The position numbers were made by a program, and so were the translations under genes. A stretch of DNA of 37,150 bases from Sphaerotilus sulfidivorans (GTDB lineage: Bacteria; Pseudomonadota; Gammaproteobacteria; Burkholderiales; Burkholderiaceae_C), in NCBI RefSeq assembly GCF_013426975.1, contig NZ_JACCPY010000037.1, positions 1-37,150 of the forward strand, given 5' to 3'. Shown piece by piece: positions 8,259 to 15,599 of this stretch. The notes below the pieces were generated by a model. The model made no database searches, was not told the origin of the DNA, and worked only from the letters and a program-made list of their open reading frames with translations. Every line of letters starts with the position of its first letter. The stretch's first letter is position 1.

Positions 8259-8654
8259 ATGAGAATCGGAGAAATCGCCCGAGCCAGTGGCGCGTCGGTC
8301 ACCATGGTCAGATTCTATGAGCGGGAAGGATTGCTGCCTGAGCCCATGCGCTCCGTCGGGAATTACAGAGTCTACGAAGGGCACCATGTCAGTTTGCTGA
8401 GATTCATATTGCATTGTCGCAGTCTGGGATTGACGCTGGACGAGGTGCGTTCGCTGCTGAAGTTCATGGCAATGCCTGATCAAGGGTGCGCGCTTGTGAA
8501 CCATCTGCTGGATGAACATATTGCTCGGGTCACTGAAAAAATTGGGCAACTCCAGACGCTGCAGAATGAGCTTCAACGCATCAGGGAAAAATGCCACGGT
8601 TCTGATTCACTGAGTCAGTGCGGCATCCTTCATGAACTGTCGAACCCGGCTTGA
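8259..8654 (+). CDS. cadR: Second MerR-family CadR/PbrR-type regulator, co-directional with the ATPase gene
   Basis: This 131-residue protein begins MRIGEIARASGAS with the MerR helix-turn-helix and wing (VRFYEREGLL, GNYRVYEG). It has cysteines at C77, C112 and C121, exactly the positions found in the regulator at 5773-6204. These define the CadR/PbrR metal site. The rest of the two proteins differs widely, and this gene looks less GC-rich than its neighbours, so it is probably not a recent duplicate. It lies on the same strand as its presumed target rather than divergent. Its TGA stop (8652-8654) falls inside the -35 box of the ATPase promoter (8651-8656). Transcription through the regulator would therefore cross its own operator. 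Confidence 0.88.
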   Translation: MRIGEIARASGASVTMVRFYEREGLLPEPMRSVGNYRVYEGHHVSLLRFILHCRSLGLTLDEVRSLLKFMAMPDQGCALVNHLLDEHIARVTEKIGQLQTLQNELQRIREKCHGSDSLSQCGILHELSNPA

Positions 8655-8683
8655 CCTTGTAGCCACTTCAAGGTGTCCACTGG
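8651..8683 (+). promoter_or_regulatory. MerR-type promoter/operator of the CadA-type ATPase gene
   Basis: The -35 box TTGACC (8651-8656) and -10 box TCCACT (8676-8681) are 19 bases apart. Between them lies the perfect dyad ACCTTG (8654-8659) / CAAGGT (8669-8674). The layout and sequence follow CadR/PbrR/ZntR operators and match the site at 6229-6261 at 25 of 33 positions. The stop codon of the upstream regulator overlaps the -35 box. Confidence 0.85.
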
Positions 8684-8706
8684 GGTCCGTTCATCAAGGA
8701 GTCCCC

Positions 8707-10932
8707 ATGGCCGGCTGCTGCGACCACCCACACGACAAGAAGTCCGCCCACGACGACCATGGGCACAACCATGCCAGCGCGCCCTGCGGCCCGGCACCCA
8801 CTGCGCTGCCGGATCTGCCCGCCCCTGAAGCGGTCGCAGGCGGGATGCGAACCCCGATCCGCATCCTGCAGATGGACTGCCCCACCGAGGAGGCCCTGAT
8901 CCGTCAGGCGCTGGGCCACCTGCCCTCGGTCCGGCACCTGGAGTTCAACCTGATGCAGCGCGTGCTGACCGTGGTGCATGCGCCGGAGGCCCTCGACACC
9001 GTGCTGGAGGCTGTGCGCTCGCTCGGTTTCCAGCCGGAAGTGCTGACGGCGGGCCAGCCCGTCACGGCTGCGGTCACGCCACCCAAACCCTGGTGGCCGC
9101 TGGCCGTGGCGGGCGCCGCCGCCATTGCCGCCGAAGCGGTGAGCTGGCGGGGCCTGCCCGAATGGCTGACGGCAGCCCTCGCGCTGCTGGCCGTGGCGTC
9201 CTGCGGGTTGACCACCTACCGCAAGGGCTGGGTGGCCCTGCGCCACGGCAACCTGAACATCAACGCGCTGATGAGCATCGCCGTGACCGGCGCGCTGGCA
9301 CTGCGGCAGTGGCCGGAAGCGGCCATGGTGATGGTGCTGTTCACGGTCGCCGAGCTGATCGAGGCCAAGTCGCTGGACCGCGCCCGCCATGCCATCGCCG
9401 GCCTGATGAAGCTGGCCCCGGAGATCGCCACAGTGCAGCAGGCCGACGGTACTTGGCGCGACACCGCGGCAACAGCGGTCACCGTGGGCAGCCTGGTGCG
9501 CGTCAAGCCCGGCGAACGCATCGGGCTGGACGGCACGATCGTCCAGGGCCGCTCGACCGTGAACCAGGCCCCGATCACCGGGGAAAGCCTGCCGGTGGAC
9601 AAGGGCCCAGGCGACGCCGTGTTCGCCGGAACGATCAATGCGTCCGGTGCTTTCGATTACCGGGTCACTGCGGCGGCGAACAACACCACGCTGGCCCGCA
9701 TCATCCACGCCGTCGAGGAAGCTCAAGGTGCCAAGGCGCCCACGCAACGCTTTGTCGATCAATTTGCCCGCGTCTACACGCCGATCGTGTTCGCGATGGC
9801 CCTGTTGGTGGCAATGGTGCCACCGTTGCTGATGGGCGGCATCTGGCACGACTGGATCTACAAGGCCCTGGTGCTGCTCGTGATCGCCTGCCCTTGCGCG
9901 CTGGTGATCTCGACACCGGTCACGATTGTCAGCGGGCTGGCCGCAGCGGCACGGCACGGCATCCTGATCAAGGGCGGTGTCTACCTGGAGGAAGGCCGCA
10001 AGCTGGTATGGCTGGCCCTCGACAAGACCGGCACGATCACCCATGGCAAGCCCGTGCAGACCGAATTCGAGTTGCGGGCCGAGGTGGACCCCGCACTGTG
10101 TCGCCGCCTGGCCGCCAGCCTGGCCGGTCGCTCCGATCACCCGGTGTCGCAGGCCGTGGCCCAGGCCGCCGACCGCGACGGCGTCACACGAGAGAGCGTC
10201 GAAGCCTTCGAGGCGCTACCTGGCCGAGGCGTGCGTGGGGTGATCGGCGGCCAGGCGTATTCGCTGGGCAACCATCGCCTGGTGCATGAACTCGGCCGCT
10301 GCACGCCGGAACTGGAGGCACGGCTGGACACGCTGGAGCGGCAGGGCAAGACGGTCGTCCTGCTCGTCGATGACCGGCAGGTGCTGGCCTTGTTCGCCGT
10401 GGCGGACACGGTGAAGGACAGCAGCCGCGCCGCCATCGCCGAACTACACCAGTTGGGGGTCAAGACCGTGATGCTGACCGGCGACAACCCGCACACGGCG
10501 GAAGCGATTGCGCAGCAGGTGGGGATCGACCAGGCCCGCGGCAACCAGTTGCCCGACGACAAGCTGAAGGCGGTCGAAACATTCGCCGCCGAAGGCCCGG
10601 TGGGCATGGTCGGCGACGGCATCAACGATGCGCCCGCCTTGGCCCGCGCCGACATCGGCTTCGCGATGGGGGCGATGGGCACCGACACGGCGATCGAGAC
10701 GGCCGACGTGGCCTTGATGGACGACGATCTGCGCAAACTCCCGGCCTTCATCCGCTTGTCACGCGCCACGCACGCAGTGCTGGTGCAGAACATCGTGCTC
10801 GCGCTGGGCCTCAAGGCGGTGTTCTTGGTGCTGACACTGATGGGCCTGGGGTCGATGTGGATGGCGGTGTTCGCGGACGTGGGCGCCAGCCTGCTGGTGG
10901 TGGGCAACGGCTTGAGGTTGCTGAGGAAGTGA
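8707..10932 (+). CDS. cadA: Cd(II)/Zn(II)/Pb(II)-exporting P1B-type ATPase, CadA/ZntA family
   Basis: Started at the ATG at 8707, which has an AAGGAGT ribosome site, the protein has 741 residues. The N-terminus is a Cys/His-rich tail (GCCDHPHD, DDHGHNHAS) followed by one heavy-metal-associated domain in which the usual CxxC is replaced by MDCPTEE. The membrane metal site is C395-P-C397 and the phosphorylated aspartate is D439 in DKTGTITHG. The SDHPVS motif and the hinge [11 protein letters not shown] are present. CPC together with the MDCPTEE domain is typical of the Zn/Cd/Pb exporters. It would pump these ions from cytoplasm to periplasm. The gene has its own MerR-type promoter (8651-8683). 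Confidence 0.93.
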   Translation: MAGCCDHPHDKKSAHDDHGHNHASAPCGPAPTALPDLPAPEAVAGGMRTPIRILQMDCPTEEALIRQALGHLPSVRHLEFNLMQRVLTVVHAPEALDTVLEAVRSLGFQPEVLTAGQPVTAAVTPPKPWWPLAVAGAAAIAAEAVSWRGLPEWLTAALALLAVASCGLTTYRKGWVALRHGNLNINALMSIAVTGALALRQWPEAAMVMVLFTVAELIEAKSLDRARHAIAGLMKLAPEIATVQQADGTWRDTAATAVTVGSLVRVKPGERIGLDGTIVQGRSTVNQAPITGESLPVDKGPGDAVFAGTINASGAFDYRVTAAANNTTLARIIHAVEEAQGAKAPTQRFVDQFARVYTPIVFAMALLVAMVPPLLMGGIWHDWIYKALVLLVIACPCALVISTPVTIVSGLAAAARHGILIKGGVYLEEGRKLVWLALDKTGTITHGKPVQTEFELRAEVDPALCRRLAASLAGRSDHPVSQAVAQAADRDGVTRESVEAFEALPGRGVRGVIGGQAYSLGNHRLVHELGRCTPELEARLDTLERQGKTVVLLVDDRQVLALFAVADTVKDSSRAAIAELHQLGVKTVMLTGDNPHTAEAIAQQVGIDQARGNQLPDDKLKAVETFAAEGPVGMVGDGINDAPALARADIGFAMGAMGTDTAIETADVALMDDDLRKLPAFIRLSRATHAVLVQNIVLALGLKAVFLVLTLMGLGSMWMAVFADVGASLLVVGNGLRLLRK

Positions 10933-10960
10933 TTGAAGACGCGAGGTGATCCGCTAGATT
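10933..10960 (+). promoter_or_regulatory. Candidate sigma70-type promoter before ynfA
   Basis: TTGAAG (10933-10938) and TAGATT (10955-10960) are 16 bases apart. The -10 box ends 6 bases before the ATG at 10967, which would give a leaderless mRNA. The nearest GAGG lies about 20 bases before the ATG, too far for a normal ribosome site. Confidence 0.4.
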
Positions 10961-10966
10961 CCCGTC

Positions 10967-11320
10967 ATGGAATCCAGCCCAGCCATTCTCTTGCTCAAGA
11001 CGCTCGGTCTTTTCATCGTGACCGCGCTCGCGGAGATCGTCGGCTGCTTCCTCCCGTACTTGTGGTTGAGGAAACAGGGGTCCGTGTGGCTGCTGCTGCC
11101 GGCCACATGCAGCCTGATGCTTTTCGTGTGGCTGCTGACCCTGCACCCAGTCGCCAGTGGGCGCGTCTACGCCGCCTACGGCGGTGTGTACGTCGCAACC
11201 GCGCTGGTCTGGCTGCGGGTGGTCGATGGCGTGAAGCTGTCCATGCTGGATTGGTTCGGCGCCGGGGTGGCCCTGCTGGGCATGTCGATCATCGTCGCAG
11301 GCTGGGATGGTCGGGGTTAG
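10967..11320 (+). CDS. ynfA: YnfA/UPF0060 family four-helix membrane protein
   Basis: This 117-residue protein has four hydrophobic segments (about 10-28, 40-58, 65-83, 92-113). It carries the UPF0060 signatures [41 protein letters not shown] and [12 protein letters not shown]. YnfA proteins are small multidrug-resistance-like membrane proteins; a role in efflux of cationic compounds has been proposed, but the natural substrate is uncertain. They are often found in metal-resistance clusters. The gene follows cadA after 34 bases. Its stop codon (TAG, 11318-11320) overlaps the stop codon of the convergent epsI gene, so this marks the junction between the GC-rich cadmium module and the AT-richer exosortase block. 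Confidence 0.93.
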   Translation: MESSPAILLLKTLGLFIVTALAEIVGCFLPYLWLRKQGSVWLLLPATCSLMLFVWLLTLHPVASGRVYAAYGGVYVATALVWLRVVDGVKLSMLDWFGAGVALLGMSIIVAGWDGRG

Positions 11321-12000
11321 TCAGTCAGACCAGCCAGACGCAGCCGGTCTGCGGCTGTGATCGACGCCAGCATTTCTTGGATGAATTTCTGCTGCATTGA
11401 AAATGCACGAGGCTTGTCGGTGTCGATGCTGGAGATTCTGAACAATAACCCGTCTGCAATATCGCCTTGCATGGCGTACGACATCTCCTTCAGTTTCTTG
11501 TCCAGTCCGGACTTGACCGCATGATTGCCGATGGTCGTCCAATAGGTGACCGGCTCGACCCTTCGAGACTGGAAAGTGGTTTCCAACTGCTTGATGGGAA
11601 TTTCACCGTAGGGTGTTGTCAGCGCCATCTTTCGTGAAGCCCCGACCTGAAACCCCTGGGCTGGGTAGCATATCTCGGGCAGATGCACCTGGAAGGAGTC
11701 GTTCTGGTTTTTTCCGTAAGCCATCGACAGCATGATCACGTAACCATCGCTTGATGTATAAGTCCTTGTGACCAGTTCGGTGTAAAGTTCATCGAGCAAT
11801 TGCTGCTGTTGTGGATTGACCACCCCAGTAGATAAGTCCATTTTTTTCCAGGCGCCAAAATTCTCTGGAATTATACTGGATATTTTTATGCCGCCTCTCG
11901 TGTCAGCCATGAAATTGGTTGGCTTGATTTGATTTGCAGAGAAGCCGCTGAGCAACATTATCGCGCATAGAGTAACGGCAGATGTGAGTTCGCGAGTCAT
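11317..12000 (-). CDS. epsI: EpsI-family exosortase-associated protein
   Basis: This 227-residue protein has an N-terminal signal or anchor helix (about 5-22). It contains the EpsI-family core: an early PENFGAWKK segment (45-53), and the signature H106-L-P-E-I-C111-Y-P in the middle, followed by GFQVG. EpsI proteins are encoded beside, or fused to, exosortases in PEP-CTERM systems; they are periplasmic, and their exact role in sorting is not resolved. The start overlaps the stop of xrtB (ATGA, 11997-12000), so the two are co-translated. It is the last gene of the AT-rich operon. No exopolysaccharide genes are nearby, unlike the usual EpsI context. Confidence 0.9.
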   Translation of the reverse strand: MTRELTSAVTLCAIMLLSGFSANQIKPTNFMADTRGGIKISSIIPENFGAWKKMDLSTGVVNPQQQQLLDELYTELVTRTYTSSDGYVIMLSMAYGKNQNDSFQVHLPEICYPAQGFQVGASRKMALTTPYGEIPIKQLETTFQSRRVEPVTYWTTIGNHAVKSGLDKKLKEMSYAMQGDIADGLLFRISSIDTDKPRAFSMQQKFIQEMLASITAADRLRLAGLTD

Positions 12001-12887
12001 GATTTTCTGGCAAGAATGATTCTGAGGAATCCGTCAAACAAAATTATCAGCAGCAGTGCAGCCATAAAAAGAACCATTCCGGCGAAACCATGCAGAAAGC
12101 CTTGCCCCGCCTCATCGCCTAAATGATAAGTAATCAACGTCAATGCAATGACACGAATGATGTTGGCAGCAAAACTGATCGGCACGATACAGATTGCCAA
12201 GATGATGTTTCGCGCTACCGACTCATGTTTCACCAAATTGAGATAGAGCAAACCAAGAGCTTCTAGCGTGAACAGCGTGTTCAGTCCTGCGCAGGCGTCT
12301 GCAACCAACAATTGGTACTGTCCGATTTGCAGAATTACACCGCTGCGGCTGATGGGATACCCGACAGCATAGAGAGCAGACTCTACTGCGTAGGAAACGG
12401 CAGTCTTCATGGGCTGGGTCATGGCATCGACAAAGACTCCCGGCAGCGGAATCATGAAGACCATGAACACCAACGGGAACCACAGATGTTTCAAGGCTTC
12501 CATGCCCCGGAGAATCAGGGTGATACTCGCGGTCATGACGATGAGTGAACCCACCTCAAATATCAATATATTCTGGGATCTTCCGATGATGTACAGCAAT
12601 GATCCAAAGATCAGAAGAGACCAGCCTATTACAAAGGCTGGCCGTAACGGTGTCTCAATGACCTGAGGTGCTTTTTTCCCGAGCAGCCAGATCGAGACAG
12701 CCAGCACGATGGGGCCATGTCCTTGCTGATCTCCAGCCCACAGCCCATTGAACAGATCCCGAAAAGTGGGGAAATACATTCCCACTAATCCGATCAATGT
12801 TACAGCCCATGGAGCTATGATTTTTGTTATTGATGGCTTGAATATTGTGGCGATGTTGTCGATAGGGGCGGAGTTGATTTTTGTCAT
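11997..12887 (-). CDS. xrtB: Exosortase B, membrane cysteine transpeptidase-like protein sorting enzyme
   Basis: This 296-residue polytopic membrane protein has about eight hydrophobic helices. The exosortase active-site residues are all present: C199 in ADACAGLNTLF, R245 in AANIIRVIALT and H266 in GFLHGFAGMV. Early motifs GLWAGDQQGHGPIVLAVS (about 49-66) and FMIPLPG match exosortase B. Exosortases recognise a C-terminal PEP motif, transmembrane helix and basic tail on exported proteins, and cleave or transfer them at the outer face of the inner membrane. No such substrate is encoded in this window. The gene is coupled to epsI and follows dsbA after a 101-base gap. No strong ribosome site is seen. 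Its base composition is far AT-richer than flanking DNA. Confidence 0.92.
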   Translation of the reverse strand: MTKINSAPIDNIATIFKPSITKIIAPWAVTLIGLVGMYFPTFRDLFNGLWAGDQQGHGPIVLAVSIWLLGKKAPQVIETPLRPAFVIGWSLLIFGSLLYIIGRSQNILIFEVGSLIVMTASITLILRGMEALKHLWFPLVFMVFMIPLPGVFVDAMTQPMKTAVSYAVESALYAVGYPISRSGVILQIGQYQLLVADACAGLNTLFTLEALGLLYLNLVKHESVARNIILAICIVPISFAANIIRVIALTLITYHLGDEAGQGFLHGFAGMVLFMAALLLIILFDGFLRIILARKS

Positions 12888-12988
12888 ACACGTTGAATTG
12901 CATGTTTAAAAATGAGAGCGGGAAATGGTCGGGATTGATGTAAATATATCTGGAGTGGCCATGGTGCAGCTTTCGCCCTTGAGCAGAA

Positions 12989-13645
12989 TTATTGCCGCTT
13001 GACGGTTGATCGCTGCTGGTCGATCAATTGATTTAATACTTCAAACACTTGGGCTTCGCCTCCTGCTTGATGAGGCTCCGTGCTGAACTGTCCATTGATG
13101 ATGAATTTGGGTACGCCATCAATTTTGTAAGCATTGGTCAGGGATCTCATTTTGTTGACCTGGGCTTGCATGCCGAATGACTTATGCATGGAATCAAACG
13201 CCTTGCTGTCTATGCCATTCTTGTCAACCCAATTCTTGATCGAGCCCTCTTCTCTGAAGTTGATGCGGTCTTTGTGCAGAGCCTCAAAAACAGCCGGGTG
13301 ATGCCTGGGGAGAATGCCCATTGCGCGTAGCGTCGCAAATATTTGGGCGTGAATGGATGTTTCCTTGCGTGAATCCCAGACAATATGCTCTCGTCGAAAG
13401 GCAACATCGGCTGAAAGCTTTTTTTCCCAGGCATCCACCATCGGATCAATTTTTGCGCAATGCGGGCAGCCGTACCAAAAAAACTCAATCACCTCAATCT
13501 TGCTCGGGTCAGTTGTTGGAATCGAGGGACTTATTCTGGAAAATGCACCTTCAGTACCATGATCTCCTGCTGCCTGGACCCAATGCGGTACGGAAAACAG
13601 TCCAAGTGAAATCGAGGTGGTGATTGTTCTTCGCAAATGATTCAT
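12989..13645 (-). CDS. DsbA-family thiol:disulfide oxidoreductase (CPHC)
   Basis: Started at MNHLRRT the product has 218 residues with a Sec signal peptide ending HWVQAA. The thioredoxin fold carries C60-P-H-C63 in FFWYGCPHCAKI and the cis-proline loop GVPKFIING. CPHC is the DsbA active site, so this is expected to oxidise cysteine pairs in the periplasm. An upstream in-frame ATG at 13687 would add 14 residues and begin 3 bases after the SCO stop; I prefer 13645 because the signal peptide then begins normally. A stand-alone DsbD alpha domain lies two genes upstream in the same operon, so oxidising and reducing thiol functions are both present. Confidence 0.88.
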   Translation of the reverse strand: MNHLRRTITTSISLGLFSVPHWVQAAGDHGTEGAFSRISPSIPTTDPSKIEVIEFFWYGCPHCAKIDPMVDAWEKKLSADVAFRREHIVWDSRKETSIHAQIFATLRAMGILPRHHPAVFEALHKDRINFREEGSIKNWVDKNGIDSKAFDSMHKSFGMQAQVNKMRSLTNAYKIDGVPKFIINGQFSTEPHQAGGEAQVFEVLNQLIDQQRSTVKRQ

Positions 13646-13690
13646 GGTGTCTCTGACATGAAGTGTTTCTGTTGATGAACTTTGCATGCG

Positions 13691-14305
13691 CTATGCAAGA
13701 AGGGCTTTGATGTCCCCAGAGAAGTCAGCGGCTGATTGCTCATGCTTCATCGCGAGGCGCAATAGCCCATGTGTATCGAATATATAGGTCAGCGTGGTGT
13801 GATCCATCGTGTAGGATTTTCCTGTCACCACTTTTTGATAAAATACCTTGAATTCCTTCGCCATCTCGGCGGTCGCTGCAGTACTGCCGCGCAAGGCAAT
13901 AATTCGCTTGTCGAATGCACCAACATAGCTGCGCAGAAGAATTTCTGTATCTCGCTCGGGATCAATTGTGACGAAAATGGGTTGCAGTTTTCTGGCATCG
14001 TCTCCTAACAATCGAATGACCTCAGTGGCTCGCCCAAGTGCCGTTGGACAGACGTCCGGGCACTGTGTAAACCCGAAAAACAGCATGACAATGCTGCCTT
14101 TGAACTCAGACAGGGTTCGAACCTTCCCATCTATGTCTGTCATGCTGAAGGATCGACCGAATATTGCCCCGGTTAAATCCAGTCCTTTGAATGAATACGG
14201 GACACGCTTCTCGCAGCCCACTAGAATCATGGCTGACCATGCGGTCATGGTCAGCCATGTGCGGCGGTTCAAAGCAGGTGATACATCCATGGGGTGGGTT
14301 GTCAT
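13691..14305 (-). CDS. SCO1/SenC-family copper-chaperone lipoprotein
   Basis: The chosen ATG overlaps the preceding stop (ATGA, 14302-14305) and gives 204 residues; the frame is open further upstream but inside the previous gene. A lipobox MILVGC places the lipidated cysteine at C31. The SCO fold has the copper site C82-P-D-V-C86-P in GFTQCPDVCPTALG and the distal H169 in MDHTTLTYIFD. SCO proteins deliver Cu to the CuA centre of cytochrome oxidase or act as thiol-disulfide switches. As a lipoprotein it could be processed by the LspA encoded in the same operon. Here it sits with DsbA and a DsbD alpha domain rather than with oxidase genes. Confidence 0.9.
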   Translation of the reverse strand: MTTHPMDVSPALNRRTWLTMTAWSAMILVGCEKRVPYSFKGLDLTGAIFGRSFSMTDIDGKVRTLSEFKGSIVMLFFGFTQCPDVCPTALGRATEVIRLLGDDARKLQPIFVTIDPERDTEILLRSYVGAFDKRIIALRGSTAATAEMAKEFKVFYQKVVTGKSYTMDHTTLTYIFDTHGLLRLAMKHEQSAADFSGDIKALLA

Positions 14306-14844
14306 GGCTGTTTTTTCTCCGGCAACTTGCCAGACGCCATGCCATTGACTGGGTTCAGCTTTATCTCGGAAGTTTGGGGCGGATAACAAACCCCCAACGT
14401 CTCGAAACAGCCTTGATAACGCGCAACCAGAGTAATTGGAGAGGAGTTTTTCTCGTTGCCTGCTATTAGCCCATGAACTTCAAAGGATTTTGGGTACACC
14501 TGTGTGGGACCGAAACTCTTATCCTGCTTGGTGATTGCTGCCGGATAGTCCGCGCGCAACAATCGCACTCCTGGCGAGCCTTTTATTTCTAGGCTCACCT
14601 TGTCCTTGTATAGATAGTAATCAGGTTTCAATGTAAACAGCACATTGATCTTGCCGGGATCTATCAAGCGCGCTGAAACTTGAAATGCCTGTTCAGGAGG
14701 AAGTGGCTCGACAGTCTTCTTGCCGAACAAGGCATTCACTGATCCTGGCTCTGCCGCGCTGAGATCTTGAGAATGAATGCCGCAGACCACGAACAGCATT
14801 GCGCCCCAGATTGCGTGATGTCCAGTAGGTGAAGTTATGGTCAT
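14302..14844 (-). CDS. Stand-alone DsbD N-terminal (alpha) domain protein
   Basis: This 180-residue exported protein corresponds only to the periplasmic alpha domain of DsbD. It has a signal peptide (about 10-31), the segment FGKKTVEPLPPEQAF, the conserved LKPDYYLYKDKV, and the active-site end YQGCFETLGVCYPP with C146 and C153. In full-length DsbD this domain hands electrons from the membrane part to periplasmic clients. The membrane and thioredoxin domains are absent here, so an electron donor must come from elsewhere. There are six residues between the two cysteines, one more than in the common YQGCADAGFCYPP form. Overlaps with lspA and the SCO gene show tight coupling. Confidence 0.85.
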   Translation of the reverse strand: MTITSPTGHHAIWGAMLFVVCGIHSQDLSAAEPGSVNALFGKKTVEPLPPEQAFQVSARLIDPGKINVLFTLKPDYYLYKDKVSLEIKGSPGVRLLRADYPAAITKQDKSFGPTQVYPKSFEVHGLIAGNEKNSSPITLVARYQGCFETLGVCYPPQTSEIKLNPVNGMASGKLPEKKQP

Positions 14845-15353
14845 GGCGTGCTTTCAGGATTTGTGTTGGTGGCACCGAAACTGGTTATCAGCAGCAAAAA
14901 TGCCCCTGACACGACATAAATGTCTGCAATATTGAACGCAGGCCAATGCAAATCTCCCCAGTGAACATCAAGATAATCAATTACAGCCCCTATGCGCAGT
15001 CGGTCCAGTACATTCCCGAGTGCTCCGCTCATCAGCAAAACATAGGCGACACTTTCAGATGTACTGAGCACGCCTGTCCATAACAGACGAGTCAGAATTA
15101 CGCTGACAATAATTCCGAAAATACTGAGGAAATATTTCTGCCAACCACCGGCATCGGCCAGAAATGAAAATGCGGCACCAGGATTCAGAACATGCACCAG
15201 ATTGAACCATTCGCTTAATTGCTCAACTGTGCCGATGGGCATGACCAATGTCACGCCAACTTTTATTGCTTGATCTATTAAAATTAGCGCAGTCGCCAAA
15301 TAGAATATCGGTTGTCTGTGTAGACTGGAATTGAAAGCGTGACTTTTGGGCAT
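14841..15353 (-). CDS. lspA: Lipoprotein signal peptidase (signal peptidase II)
   Basis: This 170-residue inner-membrane aspartic protease has four hydrophobic helices. It has the family motifs: LNPGAAFSFL near 56-65, SGALGNVLDRL (109-119), and the two catalytic aspartates D126 (AVIDYLDVHW) and D144 (FNIADIYV). It removes signal peptides from lipidated precursors. Accessory LspA copies occur in metal-resistance operons (PbrC of lead-resistance systems is one), and here the downstream SCO gene encodes a lipoprotein that could be its client. It begins 6 bases after the small membrane gene and overlaps the DsbD-alpha gene by ATGA. It is probably an extra copy beside a housekeeping lspA elsewhere, which is inference. 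Confidence 0.94.
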   Translation of the reverse strand: MPKSHAFNSSLHRQPIFYLATALILIDQAIKVGVTLVMPIGTVEQLSEWFNLVHVLNPGAAFSFLADAGGWQKYFLSIFGIIVSVILTRLLWTGVLSTSESVAYVLLMSGALGNVLDRLRIGAVIDYLDVHWGDLHWPAFNIADIYVVSGAFLLLITSFGATNTNPESTP

Positions 15354-15359
15354 TGTTTG

Positions 15360-15494
15360 TCAGTTCATTATTTTGAATCTGGACAGGTATCCCAATAAAG
15401 ATGCAATGCCGAAGATGATCAAAAACGCTGCCGTCTTTCTGTTTCGGCGACGGAGTTGATTTTTACGCTGCTGTTCTGTTGATGCGTTGTCCAT
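15360..15494 (-). CDS. Small single-helix membrane protein, first gene of the exosortase operon
   Basis: Started at ATG 15494 this is 44 residues: a polar, basic N-terminus (EQQRKNQLRRRNRKT), one hydrophobic helix (AAFLIIFGIASLLGYL) and a short basic end. An alternative ATG at 15521 would add nine residues, but it overlaps the -10 box of the MerR-type promoter and so cannot lie on the mRNA. The charge pattern predicts a cytoplasmic N-terminus. The layout recalls the very small cytochrome-oxidase assembly proteins of betaproteobacteria, which would suit the SCO gene in this operon, but I cannot confirm homology by eye. The small size and weak ribosome site keep confidence moderate. Confidence 0.55.
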   Translation of the reverse strand: MDNASTEQQRKNQLRRRNRKTAAFLIIFGIASLLGYLSRFKIMN

Positions 15495-15519
15495 GAACGA
15501 TGATGGAGGTAAAAATTTC

Positions 15520-15550
15520 ATTTCAAACCCTGTAGCAGGTGTAGGGTCAA
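15520..15550 (-). promoter_or_regulatory. MerR-type promoter/operator of the exosortase B operon
   Basis: Read on the minus strand, -35 TTGACC (15550-15545) and -10 TGAAAT (15525-15520) are 19 bases apart. Between and overlapping them lies the dyad ACCCT (15527-15531) / AGGGT (15543-15547). This is the classic MerR-family architecture and closely resembles lead/cadmium/zinc-type operators. No regulator gene lies next to it; the closest candidates in the window are at 5773 and 8259. Transcription would start near 15513 and run through the small protein, lspA, dsbD-alpha, SCO, dsbA, xrtB and epsI. Confidence 0.75.
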
Positions 15551-15599
15551 ATTTATGTGGAATGCCCCTCAATCGTTTCAGGTTTTGACGGGGCACTGA

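Larger units (their letters stand above)
11317..15597 (-). other. AT-richer inserted block carrying the exosortase/LspA/SCO/Dsb operon
   Basis: All genes in this block run leftward and share an AT-richer composition. For example, 12541-12600 has 23 G+C of 60, whereas 16981-17040 has 43 of 60. The left edge is the overlapping stop codons of epsI and ynfA. The right edge is close to the TGA at 15597-15599, where the His-rich remnant begins. I see no transposase, terminal repeats or target duplication at the edges. Confidence 0.6.

Noticed and set aside
8668-10140. A 490-codon open frame antisense to the cadA-type ATPase gene.
   Set aside because: No recognisable motif; it mirrors third-position GC bias in a well-defined ATPase gene.
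15360-15521. A longer version of the small membrane protein starting at ATG 15521.
   Set aside because: That ATG overlaps the -10 box of the MerR-type promoter and would lie upstream of the transcript.
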